Source: Polaromonas sp. AER18D-145
GTDB lineage: Bacteria > Pseudomonadota > Gammaproteobacteria > Burkholderiales > Burkholderiaceae_C
DNA: 64,000 nt
Assembly (NCBI RefSeq): GCF_002379095.1
Contig: NZ_NBZV01000007.1
Coordinates: 1 to 64,000 of the forward strand
Reading direction: 5' to 3'
The position numbers and the translations under genes are program-made. Of this stretch, positions 20,439-29,374 are shown piece by piece (the stretch's first letter is position 1; every line of letters begins with the position of its first letter). Under the pieces are notes generated by a model. It was not told the origin of the DNA, did not search any database, and saw only the letters and a program-made list of their open reading frames with translations.

Positions 20439-22739
20439 TCAGGCCTGTTTTTGCTTTGAAAGTTCGCGGTACATCTGGTCCCGGCCGCTGAGGTAGGGTT
20501 TCGGCCAGCTCACCGCCCGGCTTTGCAGCTTGGCCGCCTCGTGCAGCGTCCAGGCCGGGTCGGCCAGGTGCGGGCGTGCAATCGCGCACAGGTCGGCGCG
20601 CCCGGCGGCAATGATGCTGTTGACGTGGTCCACTTCCGAAATCGCACCGACAGCAATCGTCTGGATGCCGACCTCATTGCGGATGCGGTCGGCAAACGGT
20701 GTCTGGTACATCCGGCCATACACCGGTTTGGCGGCGCGTGTGGTCTGGCCCGAGGAGACGTCAATCAAGTCGCAGCCGGCGGCCTTGAACAGGCGCGCGA
20801 TGGCCACCGCATCGTCGGCGGTGTTGCCGCCCGGCGCCCAGTCGTGCGCCGAGATGCGCACGCTCATGGGCAGGTGCGCCGGCCAGACCGCGCGCATGGC
20901 CGCAAAAACTTCCAGTGGGTAGCGGCAGCGGTTCTCCAGACTGCCGCCGTAGTCGTCGGTACGCAGATTGGTCAGCGGCGTGATGAAACTCGACAACAGG
21001 TAGCCGTGGGCGCAATGCAGTTCCAGCCAGTCGAAACTGGCCTGAGCGGCATACCGCGTCGAAGCCACAAACTGCGCCTTGATGCGGTCCATGTCGTCCC
21101 GGGTCATGGCAGCCGGCACAGCGTTGGTCGGGCCATACGCGACGGCGCTGGCGGCCAGCAGCGGCCAGTTGCCCGCGGGCAGCGGCTCGTCGGGCGCCTC
21201 CCAACCCAGCTGCGTCGAGCCTTTGGGGCCGCTATGGCCCAGCTGCATGCCCATGGCCACGCCTTCGCCCGAGCGGTGCGCGAAATCGACAATGCGTTTC
21301 CAGGCCAGCATCTGCGCTTCGTTCCACAACCCTGGGCAGCCCGGTGTGATGCGGCCCTCGGGGCAGGGTGCGGTCATTTCGGCAAACACCATGGCTGCGC
21401 CGCCCAGCGCGCGCGCGCCCAGGTGCACCAGGTGAAAGTCCTGGGGCAGGCCATCGACGGCGCTGTAGGTCGCCATGGGCGAAACCACGATCCTGTTTTT
21501 CAGCGTCAGTCCCCTGACTTTCAGCGGCAGCAGCATGGGCGGCGGCGCCGGCTTGTCACCACTTCTGGCCAGCCACTGCTCGTAGCCCTGCAGCCAGGAG
21601 GCGTCGCGCACGCGCAGATTTTCGTGGCTGATCCGCTGCGAACGCGTGAGCAGCGAGTAAAAGAACTGTTCGGCGTCCAGGCCGCTGTAACGATCCACGT
21701 TTTCAAACCACTCGGTCGAGTTGCGCGCCGCATTCTGGATCTTCAGGACTTCAACCGAGCGAACGGCTTCATAAGCCTGCAGCGCGTCGTCCGCAGCCGG
21801 GTGTTGCGCAACGCAGCGGCTTAGCTCGATCGCGTCTTCGAGCGCCAGCTTGGTGCCGCTGCCTATCGAAAAGTGCGCGGTGTGTGCGGCGTCGCCCATC
21901 AGCACGATGGGTACCGGTTTGCCATTGATGGTTTCGTGGTGCACCCAGCGTTCGCAGACCACGCGCGGGAAGCGGATCCAGATCGCCGAGCCGCGCACGT
22001 GCGTGGCGTTGTTCATCAGGGCGTTGCCGTCCAGGTATTTCGCGAACAGCTGTTCGCAGAAGGCGATGCCTTCTTCCTGGCTCATCTGGTCCAGGCCATG
22101 GGCTTTCCAGACGGCCTCGGGCGTCTCGACGATGAAGGTGGAGGTGTTGTCGTCGAACTTGTAGGCGTGCGCCGCGAACCAGCCGTGTTCGGTCTGCTCG
22201 AACGCGAAGGTGAAGGCGTCGAAGGTCTTGTGCGTGCCCAGCCAGACGAAACGGCAGGCGCGCAGGTCGATGTCGGGCTTGAAGGTGTCGGCGTAGCGGT
22301 TGCGGATGCGGCTGTTCAGGCCGTCGCTGGCAATCACCAGGTCGGCCTGGTACTTGGCGGCAATCGCCTGGTCATCCTGCACATCGGTTTCAAACACCAG
22401 ATCGACGCCAAGCTCAATGCAGCGGTCCTGCAGGATGTTGAGCAGGCGCTTGCGGCCGATGCCGCAAAAGCCGTGGCCGCCCGAGCGCACCGAGCGGCCC
22501 TTGAAAAACACCTCGATGTCGTCCCAGTGGTTGAAGGCGTCCCCAATCAACTGCGCACTGACGGGGTCGGCCACCTGCAGGTTGCCCAAGGTCTGGTCCG
22601 ACAGCACCACGCCCCAGCCGAAAGTGTCAAACGGGCGGTTGCGTTCCACCACCGTGATCTGGTTGGCCGGATTCTGCAGCTTCATCAGCACCGCAAAGTA
22701 CAAACCGGCGGGCCCGCCGCCCAGGCAAAGAATGCGCAT
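20439..22739 (-). CDS. Bifunctional salicylyl-CoA 5-hydroxylase / 2-aminobenzoyl-CoA monooxygenase-reductase
   Basis: 766 residues from ATG 22739 (a TTG at 22754 is possible). The N-terminal half (about 1-370) is a flavoprotein monooxygenase, with the Rossmann FAD motif [12 protein letters not shown] and the second FAD motif [17 protein letters not shown]. The C-terminal half (about 385-765) is an old-yellow-enzyme FMN barrel ([34 protein letters not shown]). This fusion is the hallmark of aerobic 2-aminobenzoyl-CoA metabolism (AbmA of Azoarcus evansii): one half hydroxylates the ring and the other reduces it, removing aromaticity. Closely similar proteins are named salicylyl-CoA 5-hydroxylase. 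First gene of a seven-gene operon. Confidence 0.9.
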   Translation of the reverse strand: MRILCLGGGPAGLYFAVLMKLQNPANQITVVERNRPFDTFGWGVVLSDQTLGNLQVADPVSAQLIGDAFNHWDDIEVFFKGRSVRSGGHGFCGIGRKRLLNILQDRCIELGVDLVFETDVQDDQAIAAKYQADLVIASDGLNSRIRNRYADTFKPDIDLRACRFVWLGTHKTFDAFTFAFEQTEHGWFAAHAYKFDDNTSTFIVETPEAVWKAHGLDQMSQEEGIAFCEQLFAKYLDGNALMNNATHVRGSAIWIRFPRVVCERWVHHETINGKPVPIVLMGDAAHTAHFSIGSGTKLALEDAIELSRCVAQHPAADDALQAYEAVRSVEVLKIQNAARNSTEWFENVDRYSGLDAEQFFYSLLTRSQRISHENLRVRDASWLQGYEQWLARSGDKPAPPPMLLPLKVRGLTLKNRIVVSPMATYSAVDGLPQDFHLVHLGARALGGAAMVFAEMTAPCPEGRITPGCPGLWNEAQMLAWKRIVDFAHRSGEGVAMGMQLGHSGPKGSTQLGWEAPDEPLPAGNWPLLAASAVAYGPTNAVPAAMTRDDMDRIKAQFVASTRYAAQASFDWLELHCAHGYLLSSFITPLTNLRTDDYGGSLENRCRYPLEVFAAMRAVWPAHLPMSVRISAHDWAPGGNTADDAVAIARLFKAAGCDLIDVSSGQTTRAAKPVYGRMYQTPFADRIRNEVGIQTIAVGAISEVDHVNSIIAAGRADLCAIARPHLADPAWTLHEAAKLQSRAVSWPKPYLSGRDQMYRELSKQKQA

Positions 22740-22772
22740 GGAAAGACCGTTCAAGTTGATTGATCGAGTCTT

Positions 22773-22802
22773 AATTGTTTAGGTTTAAACTATTTTCGTC
22801 AA
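22773..22802 (-). promoter_or_regulatory. Promoter with overlapping palindromic operator for the aromatic operon
   Basis: On the minus strand a good -35 (TTGACG, 22802-22797) is followed by a 22-bp imperfect palindrome (22773-22794; arms AATNGTTTA). The palindrome fills the spacer and -10 area, and a -10 such as AACAAT is plausible at 17 bp. A MarR dimer here would block RNA polymerase. The site lies 34-55 bases before the first gene. Confidence 0.55.
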
Positions 22803-22835
22803 GCGGTTTTCGGGATCAGGGCCTCATGGTTAACG

Positions 22836-22885
22836 CTGCCCCCCGATGGGTCGCGTACTGCCGCAGGCGCAACGCCCCTTTGGAG
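22836..22885 (+). repeat. Degenerate fragment of the dispersed GC-rich repeat
   Basis: Contains scrambled pieces (GCTGCCCCCCGA, TCGCGTACTG, GCAGGCGCAACGCCCC) of the ~95-bp element whose full copy begins at 22955. It is part of the 305-base gap between the aromatic operon and the 2OG dioxygenase. Confidence 0.5.
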
Positions 22886-22887
22886 AG

Positions 22888-22919
22888 GACATCCTTCGAC
22901 AAGCTCAGGACGAACGGAT
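22888..22919 (+). repeat. Short widespread repeat (CTTCGACAAGCTCAGGAC type)
   Basis: This 20-odd-base sequence, continuing into GAACGG, is a known type of short dispersed repeat in proteobacteria. A second, inverted relative (CCTGAGCCTGTCGAAGG) is embedded in the large repeat at about 31981-32002. Confidence 0.6.
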
Positions 22920-22954
22920 AAAAAGGAAGCGCCCGAGGAGGCATCTCTTTTCAA

Positions 22955-23047
22955 GCAGGGGCCGCGGGTCCGGCTCCGCCGGCCCGCAGGCGCAGCGCCC
23001 CCTCGGGGGGCAGCGCAGTACGCGCAGCGACAAGCGTGGGGGCTCTA
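22955..23047 (+). repeat. Dispersed ~95-bp palindromic element, copy A
   Basis: Begins CAGGGGCCGCGG and ends GTGGGGGCTCTA. It holds three short hairpins (CCGGC/GCCGG, GGCGC/GCGCC, CCCCC/GGGGG). On the minus strand the element starts at the TAG stop codon of the dioxygenase gene, so the repeat end supplies or abuts the stop. Confidence 0.85.
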
Positions 23048-23794
23048 TTCCTTCGCCTGGAATCCGTTCGCCCGGTAAGTCAGCACCAGGGTGTCGCGGT
23101 GGCCGTCCCGCGCAGCATCATCGAGCGGCAGGATGGGCGTGGTCTCATGGATCACCCGGGCGTCGTCCAGCAGCAGTGTGGTCAGCGGCTCCTGCATGAC
23201 AAAACGCAGGCCGTGCGGGCCGTTGGCGTCGAACACCCGCGTTTCGCCGCCCTTGACGCCGCGGCGCGCCACCAGCATGACCACCACGAAGTCCACGCCG
23301 TCGCGGTGCGCACCCTCCGGCGTGGGTCGGCCCACGCCACCGGCGGTGTCGATGCGGAACTGGTGCGCCTCGATGTACCAGCGCGCCACCGGCCGGACCT
23401 GGGCAAACAGCTGGCCCAAGGTGCACAGCAGGGCGGTCCAGGCCGGCGCGGCGGCGACGGCTGGTTCGACCGGTTCGAACCAGCGCTCAAAGCCGCCGTG
23501 CAGGGCGTTGTAGTCGGTGGGCTGCCAGTGGGCGCGGTGCGGCGTCTGTTGCAGCTGCCCGCCGGGCAGTTCCTGGACAAAGCAGCTGTGCCGGCGCCGG
23601 CGGTAGTGGCCGCCATCCTTGAGGTGGGCATCGGGCGGCAGGTTTTCCCAGGAGGCGGCCAGGCCGGACCATTGCCCGGCCCACTCGGGCGGCAGGCACA
23701 GGGTGGCCGGCAGCTCGGCGGGTGACAGCAGGCTCAGGCCGTCCTGGCTCAGTCCCTGGGCGGCGGGCTTTTGAACGGTGGGGATATTGAACAT
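23045..23794 (-). CDS. 2-oxoglutarate/Fe(II) dioxygenase of the amino-acid hydroxylase type
   Basis: 249 residues. The iron-binding HxD is in HRDGVDFV, the distal His in RVIHETTP and the 2OG-binding Arg/Thr region near DTLVLTYR. This pattern fits the PF10014-type family that includes free-amino-acid hydroxylases such as isoleucine 4-hydroxylase. The substrate is unknown. It stands alone, flanked by repeat copy A at its 3' end; no signal peptide, so cytoplasmic. Confidence 0.75.
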   Translation of the reverse strand: MFNIPTVQKPAAQGLSQDGLSLLSPAELPATLCLPPEWAGQWSGLAASWENLPPDAHLKDGGHYRRRRHSCFVQELPGGQLQQTPHRAHWQPTDYNALHGGFERWFEPVEPAVAAAPAWTALLCTLGQLFAQVRPVARWYIEAHQFRIDTAGGVGRPTPEGAHRDGVDFVVVMLVARRGVKGGETRVFDANGPHGLRFVMQEPLTTLLLDDARVIHETTPILPLDDAARDGHRDTLVLTYRANGFQAKE

Positions 23795-23906
23795 AGCCGC
23801 CTATTTTGCGTCACCGGCGCCGCGCATGATCGGGCAAGCTGCCTACAGCCGCCAGCCGAAGACGCGCTCATAATTGCTTTTATTCATGCAAAAAAAAGGA
23901 GCTGCC

Positions 23907-24206
23907 ATGCTTTACAAGTTCAAGTCCAAAGCTTCCGGCGACCTGATCATGCTGGAGGCCAATGGCCGACGCGTGCTGGAGATCATCGGCAAGGAGGCTG
24001 GCCCCAAAGGCATCATCCTGCCCGAGCAGATGCCGGCAGCCATCGCGGCGCTGGAAGCCGCGATTGTCCTGGAGGAGACCCACGACGAAGAGGCGCCGGC
24101 CCCCGTGCCCGGCGAAGGCTTGGGATTGCGCCAGCGCGCCTTGCCCTTCATCGAGATGCTGCAGCGCAACCACAAGGCGGGTCACGAGGTGGTCTGGGGC
24201 GTCTAG
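23907..24206 (+). CDS. DUF1840 family protein
   Basis: 99 residues. It starts MLYKFKSKASGDLIMLEANGR, the usual opening of the DUF1840 family of betaproteobacteria. The function is not known. ATG 23907 has AGGAG 5 bases upstream; the longer frame to 23874 has no such site. The middle is acidic and Pro-rich (EETHDEEAPAPVP). The stop codon is immediately followed by repeat copy B. Confidence 0.85.
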   Translation: MLYKFKSKASGDLIMLEANGRRVLEIIGKEAGPKGIILPEQMPAAIAALEAAIVLEETHDEEAPAPVPGEGLGLRQRALPFIEMLQRNHKAGHEVVWGV

Positions 24207-24207
24207 A

Positions 24208-24304
24208 TAGAGCCCCCACGCTTGTCGCTTCGCGTACTGCGCTGCCCCCCGAGGGGGCGCTGCGCCTGCGGGCCGGCAAAGCCGGACCCGCGGCCCCTGC
24301 TTGA
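24208..24304 (-). repeat. Dispersed ~95-bp palindromic element, copy B (inverted)
   Basis: Reads TAGAGCCCCCACGCTTGTC on the plus strand, one base after the DUF1840 stop. It ends CGCGGCCCCTGC. It is inverted relative to the other copies but keeps the same orientation relative to the gene it follows. Confidence 0.88.
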
Positions 24305-24351
24305 ATGAGAGCACATGCCCGGCCATTCGCGCCGCACGTGGCCCCCGCCCG

Positions 24352-25362
24352 TTAATCGACCTTCGCGCCGGACGCCTTCACCACCAGGGCCCACTTGGTG
24401 ATTTCGGCGTCAATTAGTTTGGCGAATTCCTGCGGGGTGTTGCCGCTCGGAATGGCACCCTGGGCCAGCATTTTTTCCTTGATGGCCGGTGTGGCCAGGG
24501 CCTTGGCCACTTCCTGCTGGATGCGGCTGACCACGTCGGGCGGTGTGCCGGCCGGCGCCAGCAGGCCAAACCAGCTGCTGGCCTCAAAACCCTTGAGCTT
24601 GCCGGCTTCCTCCACCGTGGGCAACTCGGGCATGGCCGTCGAGCGCTGGGCGCTGGTGACCGCAAAGGCCTTGAGCTTGCCGCCCTTGATCTGCGGCATG
24701 GCCGACGGCAGGTTGTCAAACATGACGTCCACATTTCCGCCTATCAGGTCCAGCAGGGCCGGGCCGGAACCGCGGTAGGGAATGTGTGTCATGAAAATCC
24801 CGGTCTGCGACTTGAACAGTTCGCCGGCCAGGTGAATCGAGGTGCCGTTGCCGCTGGACGCCATGCTGAACTGGCCGGGATGGGCCTTGGCGTATTTGAC
24901 AAAATCAGCCACGGTGTTGATACCCAGTTTGGCGGCTTTCTCGGCGTTCATGACCATCACGTTGGGCACACCGGCCACCAGCGTGACCGGCGCAAAGTCC
25001 TTTTGCGGGTCAAAAGGCATCTTGCTGTACAGCGACTTGTTGATGCCGTGGGTGCCCACCGTGCCCATCAGCAGGGTGTAGCCATCCCCGGGGGATTTGG
25101 CCACGAGGTCGGCGCCGACATTGCCGCCGGCACCGGCCCGGTTGTCCACGATGAAGGGTTGGCCGAAAGCCTTGGTCAGCTCGGGCGCCACGGCGCGGGC
25201 CAGGATGTCGGTGGTGCCGCCCGGCGCAAATGGCACGACGATGCGCACCGGCTTGGTCGGCCAGGTGCCTTGGGCGACGGCCGGCATGCTCATGGCGCCC
25301 AGGAGGGCGGCCAGGCAAGCGCCATACATCAGGCGGCGCCTGTTTGTGGTGTGGATGTTCAT
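24352..25362 (-). CDS. Bug-family (TctC-like) periplasmic solute-binding protein
   Basis: 336 residues with a signal peptide ending near PAVAQG. Bug signatures are visible: [23 protein letters not shown] at the start, [27 protein letters not shown], and [12 protein letters not shown] for the ligand loop. Bug proteins bind carboxylates or amides for tripartite tricarboxylate transporters, but no TctA/TctB genes are present here. The ATG overlaps the stop of the small upstream gene (ATGA). Confidence 0.93.
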   Translation of the reverse strand: MNIHTTNRRRLMYGACLAALLGAMSMPAVAQGTWPTKPVRIVVPFAPGGTTDILARAVAPELTKAFGQPFIVDNRAGAGGNVGADLVAKSPGDGYTLLMGTVGTHGINKSLYSKMPFDPQKDFAPVTLVAGVPNVMVMNAEKAAKLGINTVADFVKYAKAHPGQFSMASSGNGTSIHLAGELFKSQTGIFMTHIPYRGSGPALLDLIGGNVDVMFDNLPSAMPQIKGGKLKAFAVTSAQRSTAMPELPTVEEAGKLKGFEASSWFGLLAPAGTPPDVVSRIQQEVAKALATPAIKEKMLAQGAIPSGNTPQEFAKLIDAEITKWALVVKASGAKVD

Positions 25363-25739
25363 GGGGTCTTCCTTTGGAGTGATTGCAGGGTGTCAATGGC
25401 CTGGTGGCATCTCTCGTTCACGCGGACGCCCTGGGCCAAGGCCAGGGCGTTGAGGTGACTGACGATGCCATCGTCCAGGGTGCTTTGTGCCTCGCCTATG
25501 CGTGCGCTGAGGTGTGAAACGGTACAGGCGGCAAGGTCGCGTGCCTGCAGAAAATCCAGCGCGGCAATGCCGGCCTGCTCTTTCCCGACCCCGGCATCGT
25601 TGAAGACGCTCAGCAGGGGCCTCGCCGCGAGGGCGTAACGGGCTGAGCTCAAGCCGCCATGGGAGCCGCTCACAGCCAAGCAGCCTTCGTCTCCCGCACC
25701 GAGTTCGGTGATGGAGTCGACGACGCGTAGCTTGGGCAT
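25359..25739 (-). CDS. Small conserved hypothetical protein translationally coupled to a Bug protein
   Basis: 126 residues, no signal peptide or membrane segment. The sequence [13 protein letters not shown] ([18 protein letters not shown]) followed by [16 protein letters not shown] looks like a small Rossmann-like or ligand-binding fold; I do not recognise a named family. It shares ATGA with the following Bug gene, so the two products are probably needed together. A role in handling the Bug ligand is a guess. Confidence 0.7.
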   Translation of the reverse strand: MPKLRVVDSITELGAGDEGCLAVSGSHGGLSSARYALAARPLLSVFNDAGVGKEQAGIAALDFLQARDLAACTVSHLSARIGEAQSTLDDGIVSHLNALALAQGVRVNERCHQAIDTLQSLQRKTP

Positions 25740-25810
25740 GGCTCGTTTGTACCGCTGGTCGGGGTCATCGTGCTAGTGGGATAACCCGGGGCACCGGGCG
25801 TTGGACGGGC

Positions 25811-25846
25811 AAAAAAAAGCCGCCGGGCTGTTCGCCATGCGGCTTT
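25811..25846 (-). terminator. Intrinsic terminator after the second Bug gene
   Basis: Read on the minus strand: stem AAAGCCGC paired with GCGGCTTT, a 15-base loop, then a run of T (eight A on the plus strand). It lies 16 bases after the stop at 25862 and before the next gene's start at 25739. Confidence 0.8.
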
Positions 25847-25861
25847 CAGTGGAGAGGGCTT

Positions 25862-26845
25862 TTAGTCGGCGAACTTGCCGGCTGCTTCGATCACCGGCTT
25901 GAGCTTGGCGATTTCCGAGGCCACAAAGGCCTTGTGTGCCGCGGGTTCCACGCGTTTGTCGTTCACGACGATCGCGCCCAGGCCTTCCTGCTTCTTGATG
26001 AAGTCGGGGTCTTTCAGCGCGAGTTTGAGCGCCGTGTTCAGCTGGGCCTGGATGGCCGCTGGCGTGCCCTTGGGTGCGTACAGGCCATGCCAGATGGTCA
26101 GGTTGAAACCTTTCAGGCCCATGTCCTGCAGGGACGGATAGTCCTTGAGCAGCTTGTGCGTGGACAAAGGCTTGGCCGTGGTCACGGCGAAGGCCTTGAC
26201 CCGACCGGCCTCGATTTGGCCGGTGGTGTTGGTGGTCTGGTCGCACATCAAATCAACCTGGCCGCCGACCAGCGCATTCATCGCCGGGCCGGTGCCACCG
26301 AACGGAATGGTGGTCATGGCTTCCTTGGCGTTGATCGCCGCTTGCCACATCAGGCCGCACAGGTGCGAGGCTGAACCCAGGCCGGCATGGGCAATGTTGA
26401 GCTTGCCGGCATTGGCCTTGATGTAGTTCTCGAAGTCACGGTAGGTGTTGGCTGGCAGCTGGGGCTTGCCAATCAGCGTCATCGGCACTTCATTGATCAT
26501 GCCCAGGTACTCGAAGTCTTCCAGCGGCTTGTATTGCAGCTTGCGGTACAGCGCGGGGGCGGATGCCATGCCGATGTGGTGCAGCAGCAGGGTGTGTCCG
26601 TCCGGGGTGGCCTTGGCGACCTTGGTGGCGGCAATCGTGCCGCCGGCGCCGTTGACGTTTTCCACGACAAAGTTGGCGCCTGGCATGTTTTTGCGCATGG
26701 CCTCGGCCAGGTCGCGTGCCACGCGGTCGGTCGGGCCGCCCGCTGCAAAAGGAACCACGATGGCAACCGGTTTGGAGCCGGGGTAGGTCTGGGCGTTGGC
26801 GAATAGCGCCGTCGCGGCAGCGGCGAGGACTAGCAGGCGTTTCAT
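25862..26845 (-). CDS. Bug-family (TctC-like) periplasmic solute-binding protein
   Basis: 327 residues from ATG 26845, with GGAG 7 bases upstream; the TTG just before it is less likely. Signal peptide ends near LFANAQ. Conserved blocks are KPVAIVVPFAAGGPTDRVARDL, VENVNGAGGTIAATKVAKATPDGHTLL and TTIPFGGTGPAMNALVGGQVD. Two Cys in the domain (HLCGLMW, DLMCDQ) are unlike the neighbouring Bug protein. It has its own terminator, so it is probably a single-gene unit. Confidence 0.92.
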   Translation of the reverse strand: MKRLLVLAAAATALFANAQTYPGSKPVAIVVPFAAGGPTDRVARDLAEAMRKNMPGANFVVENVNGAGGTIAATKVAKATPDGHTLLLHHIGMASAPALYRKLQYKPLEDFEYLGMINEVPMTLIGKPQLPANTYRDFENYIKANAGKLNIAHAGLGSASHLCGLMWQAAINAKEAMTTIPFGGTGPAMNALVGGQVDLMCDQTTNTTGQIEAGRVKAFAVTTAKPLSTHKLLKDYPSLQDMGLKGFNLTIWHGLYAPKGTPAAIQAQLNTALKLALKDPDFIKKQEGLGAIVVNDKRVEPAAHKAFVASEIAKLKPVIEAAGKFAD

Positions 26846-27168
26846 CAAGTATCTCCGTTGATTTGAATGGCACCAGTGTAGAGGTCACAGGCGCCACAGC
26901 CATCGCGGAAACTACGTAAGGACAAGCACTCAGCCCTCCGGGAGCCGCGCAGTGTGCGTAGCCCCCTCGCAACCAGCCAGGGCCGCGGAACCGGCTTGGC
27001 CGGCCCGCAGGCGCAGCGCCCTCTCGGGGGCAGACAGCGGCACGCAGTGCGCGAGCGTGGGTGGTTTTTCTTTACCAGCAGGGGCCGCGTGTCCGGCTCT
27101 GCCGGCCCGCAGGCGCAGCGCCCCCTCGGGGGGCAGAGAGCGACACGCAGTGCGCGAACGTGGGGGCT
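26846..27168. other. Intergenic region with two tandem copies of the dispersed repeat
   Basis: Of these 323 bases, about 185 are repeat copies C1 and C2. The rest, next to the Bug gene, should hold its promoter but shows no clear element. Confidence 0.6.
26976..27063 (+). repeat. Dispersed ~95-bp palindromic element, copy C1
   Basis: Reads CCAGGGCCGCGGAACCGGC through GCGAGCGTGG, with CGCAGTGCGCGAGCG in place of the usual ACGCGCAGCGACAAGCG. It is diverged, with one short deletion in the C-rich hairpin. Confidence 0.8.
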
Positions 27169-27171
27169 CTA
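27075..27171 (+). repeat. Dispersed ~95-bp palindromic element, copy C2
   Basis: Tandem with C1, same orientation and sharing its variant CGCAGTGCGCGA segment, so one of the two arose by local duplication. It ends GTGGGGGCTCTA, and that final CTA is the complement of the TAG stop of the ligase gene at 27169. Confidence 0.88.
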
Positions 27172-28416
27172 CCTGTAACTTCGGGCGTCCTCGATGACCT
27201 TGCCGTCGTTGGGCAGGCTGCCCGGCGCCATCAGCTCGACATCACCGCGCAGCTTGGTCACATCGCGGATCGCCTCGCTGATCCGGCTTTCCAGTCCCTG
27301 CGGCGGGGAGGCTGCTTCCACCTTGAGCGTCATGCTGTCGCTGGCCATCTCGCCGGTGACGACCAGGCGCGCCTTGAGCACCTCCGGAAAACGCCGGGTG
27401 ATGTCGGCCACCTGGCCGGGGTGCACAAACATGCCCCGGATTTTCGTGGTCTGGTCGGCCCGGCCCATCCAGCCCTTGATCCGGGTGTTGGTTCGCCCGG
27501 TTGGACAGGCGCCCGGCAGTATCGCCGACAGGTCGCCCGTGCCAAAGCGGATCAGCGGGTAGTCTGGGTTCAGGGTGGTGACCACCAGTTCGCCGACCTC
27601 GCCCTCTGGCACCGGGTCGCCGGTGCCGGGGCGGACAATTTCCACAATCACGCCTTCGTCCAGCACCAGGCCTTCGCGCGCGGACGTTTCGTAGGCGATC
27701 AGCCCCAGGTCGGCGGTGGCGTAGCTCTGGTAAACCACCAGGCCGTGCCCGGCAAACCAGTCGCGCAGGCTGGGCGGAAGCGCCTCGCCGCCCGTCAGGC
27801 CCTTGCGCAGGCTGGAAATGTCGCTGCCGGTCTCAAGCGCTTTCTCGACCAGGATGCGCAGGAAACTGGGCGTTCCCATGTAGGCCTCGGGCCGGAGTTC
27901 GGCAATCGCATGGAGCTGCTGCTCGGTCTGTCCCACCCCGGCCGGAAAGACGCTGCAGCCGATCGCATGCGCACCCGATTCCATGATGAAGGCACCGGGC
28001 GTCATGTGGTAGCTGAACGCGTTGTGGGCCAGGTCGCCGGCGCGAAAGCCTGCGGCGAACAGGGCGCGGGCGGCCCGCCAGTAGTCCGGGGCGGTACCCT
28101 CGGGCTCATAAATCGGGCCGGGGGATGAAAAAACACGCGGCATCTTCGGGCCGCGCAGCAGCGTGGAAAAGCCGCCAAACACGTCGGTGCCACGGGCTGC
28201 CTGCTGCCGCGCCTGCAGCTCGTGCTTGCGTGTGACGGGCAGCCGTGCCAGCGCCTGGCGCGACATGACGTCCCTGGCTGCCAGCCCCGCCAGAATGGCG
28301 CTGAATGCCGGCGCCGCCTTTTGCGCGTGCGCCACCTGCGCCGGCAATGCCGCCATCAGCTGGATCTCTCGGGCGGCCGGGTCCCGTGTCTCCAGCGCAT
28401 CGAAAAACTCGTTCAT
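27169..28416 (-). CDS. Phenylacetate-CoA ligase-like AMP-forming enzyme
   Basis: 415 residues from ATG 28416, with GAAGGGG 5 bases upstream and 10 bases after the ABC ATPase stop. It resembles the PaaK branch: YQSYATADLGLIAYE in the adenylate region, RFGTGDLSAIL, and RIKGWMGRADQTTKIRGMFVHPGQV as hinge. The usual Gly/Ser/Thr P-loop is replaced by SSPGPIYEPEG, as in some PaaK-like enzymes. It is the last gene of the ABC transport operon and probably activates the imported acid. Confidence 0.82.
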   Translation of the reverse strand: MNEFFDALETRDPAAREIQLMAALPAQVAHAQKAAPAFSAILAGLAARDVMSRQALARLPVTRKHELQARQQAARGTDVFGGFSTLLRGPKMPRVFSSPGPIYEPEGTAPDYWRAARALFAAGFRAGDLAHNAFSYHMTPGAFIMESGAHAIGCSVFPAGVGQTEQQLHAIAELRPEAYMGTPSFLRILVEKALETGSDISSLRKGLTGGEALPPSLRDWFAGHGLVVYQSYATADLGLIAYETSAREGLVLDEGVIVEIVRPGTGDPVPEGEVGELVVTTLNPDYPLIRFGTGDLSAILPGACPTGRTNTRIKGWMGRADQTTKIRGMFVHPGQVADITRRFPEVLKARLVVTGEMASDSMTLKVEAASPPQGLESRISEAIRDVTKLRGDVELMAPGSLPNDGKVIEDARSYR

Positions 28417-28426
28417 GTCGGCCCCT

Positions 28427-29248
28427 TCAAGCCAGCCAGCGCTTGCGGCGCTTGTAGCTCTTGACGTCCTTGAAGCTCTTGCGTTCGCCGCCGCCAACGC
28501 CCAGGTAAAACTCCTTGACGTCTTCGTTGTTCGCCAGGTCACTGGCCTGGCCGTCCATCACGATACGGCCGCTTTCCATGATGTAACCGTAGTCGGCGTA
28601 CTTCAGGGCCATGTTGGTGTTCTGCTCGGCCAGCAGGAAGGTCACTTTTTCCTTCTGGTTGAGGTCTTTCACGATGTTGAAGACCTCCTCGACGATCTGC
28701 GGCGCCAGGCCCATCGAGGGCTCGTCGAGCAGCACCATGGTGGGGCTGGCCATCAGCGCGCGGCCAATGGCGCACATCTGCTGCTCGCCGCCCGAGGTGT
28801 AGGCCGCCTGTGAGGTGCGCCGTGTTTTCAGGCGCGGGAAATAGTTGTAGACCTTTTCGAGGTTGGCCGCCACTTCGGCCTTGCTTTTGCGTGTGTAGGC
28901 GCCGGTCAGCAGGTTTTCCTCGATCGTCAGGTGGGCAAAGCAGTGCCGGCCCTCCATGACCTGCACCACGCCGCGTTGCACCAGATCAGCCGGCGACAGG
29001 TTTTCGATGCGTTCACCGCGCAGCTCGATCGAGCCCTTGGTGACCGCGCCGCGTTCACCCTGCAGCAGGTTGGAGATGGCCCGCAGGGTCGTGGTCTTGC
29101 CGGCGCCATTGCCGCCCAGGATGGCCACGATGCGGCCCTGCGGCACTTGCAGGGACACGCCCTTGAGCACAAGGATCACGTGGTTGTAAATGACCTCGAT
29201 GCCATTGACATTCAGGACGATATTGCTGGCGATGTCAGGTTTTTCCAT
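28427..29248 (-). CDS. ABC transporter ATP-binding protein, LivF type
   Basis: 273 residues. Walker A GGNGAGKTTT, signature TSGGEQQMC (T in place of the usual L), and Walker B MVLLDEPSMGLAPQIVEEVF are present. The C-terminal tail (ERKSFKDVKSYKRRKRWLA) is longer and more basic than in standard LivF. One of two ATPases of the HAAT-type importer encoded at 28.4-33.9 kb. The ribosome site before ATG 29248 is weak. Confidence 0.92.
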   Translation of the reverse strand: MEKPDIASNIVLNVNGIEVIYNHVILVLKGVSLQVPQGRIVAILGGNGAGKTTTLRAISNLLQGERGAVTKGSIELRGERIENLSPADLVQRGVVQVMEGRHCFAHLTIEENLLTGAYTRKSKAEVAANLEKVYNYFPRLKTRRTSQAAYTSGGEQQMCAIGRALMASPTMVLLDEPSMGLAPQIVEEVFNIVKDLNQKEKVTFLLAEQNTNMALKYADYGYIMESGRIVMDGQASDLANNEDVKEFYLGVGGGERKSFKDVKSYKRRKRWLA

Positions 29249-29336
29249 AAGAATGTTTCTGCTTGTTGCTGTCCAAACGGCAGCGCTGCAACAGGGGCTT
29301 GAAGCGCTGGCGTTTGGCGGCTCTCTGGAGCCGCGC

Positions 29337-29359
29337 CCCCTCCCGACGGGCGGGAGGGG
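29337..29359 (-). terminator. GC-rich hairpin between the binding-protein gene and the LivF-type ATPase gene
   Basis: Stem CCCCTCCC paired with GGGAGGGG around a 7-base loop, 15 bases after the binding-protein stop. There is no T-tract, so it is more likely an mRNA-stabilising or attenuating hairpin than a full terminator. Confidence 0.5.
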
Positions 29360-29374
29360 TATTGGCCTGGAAGA

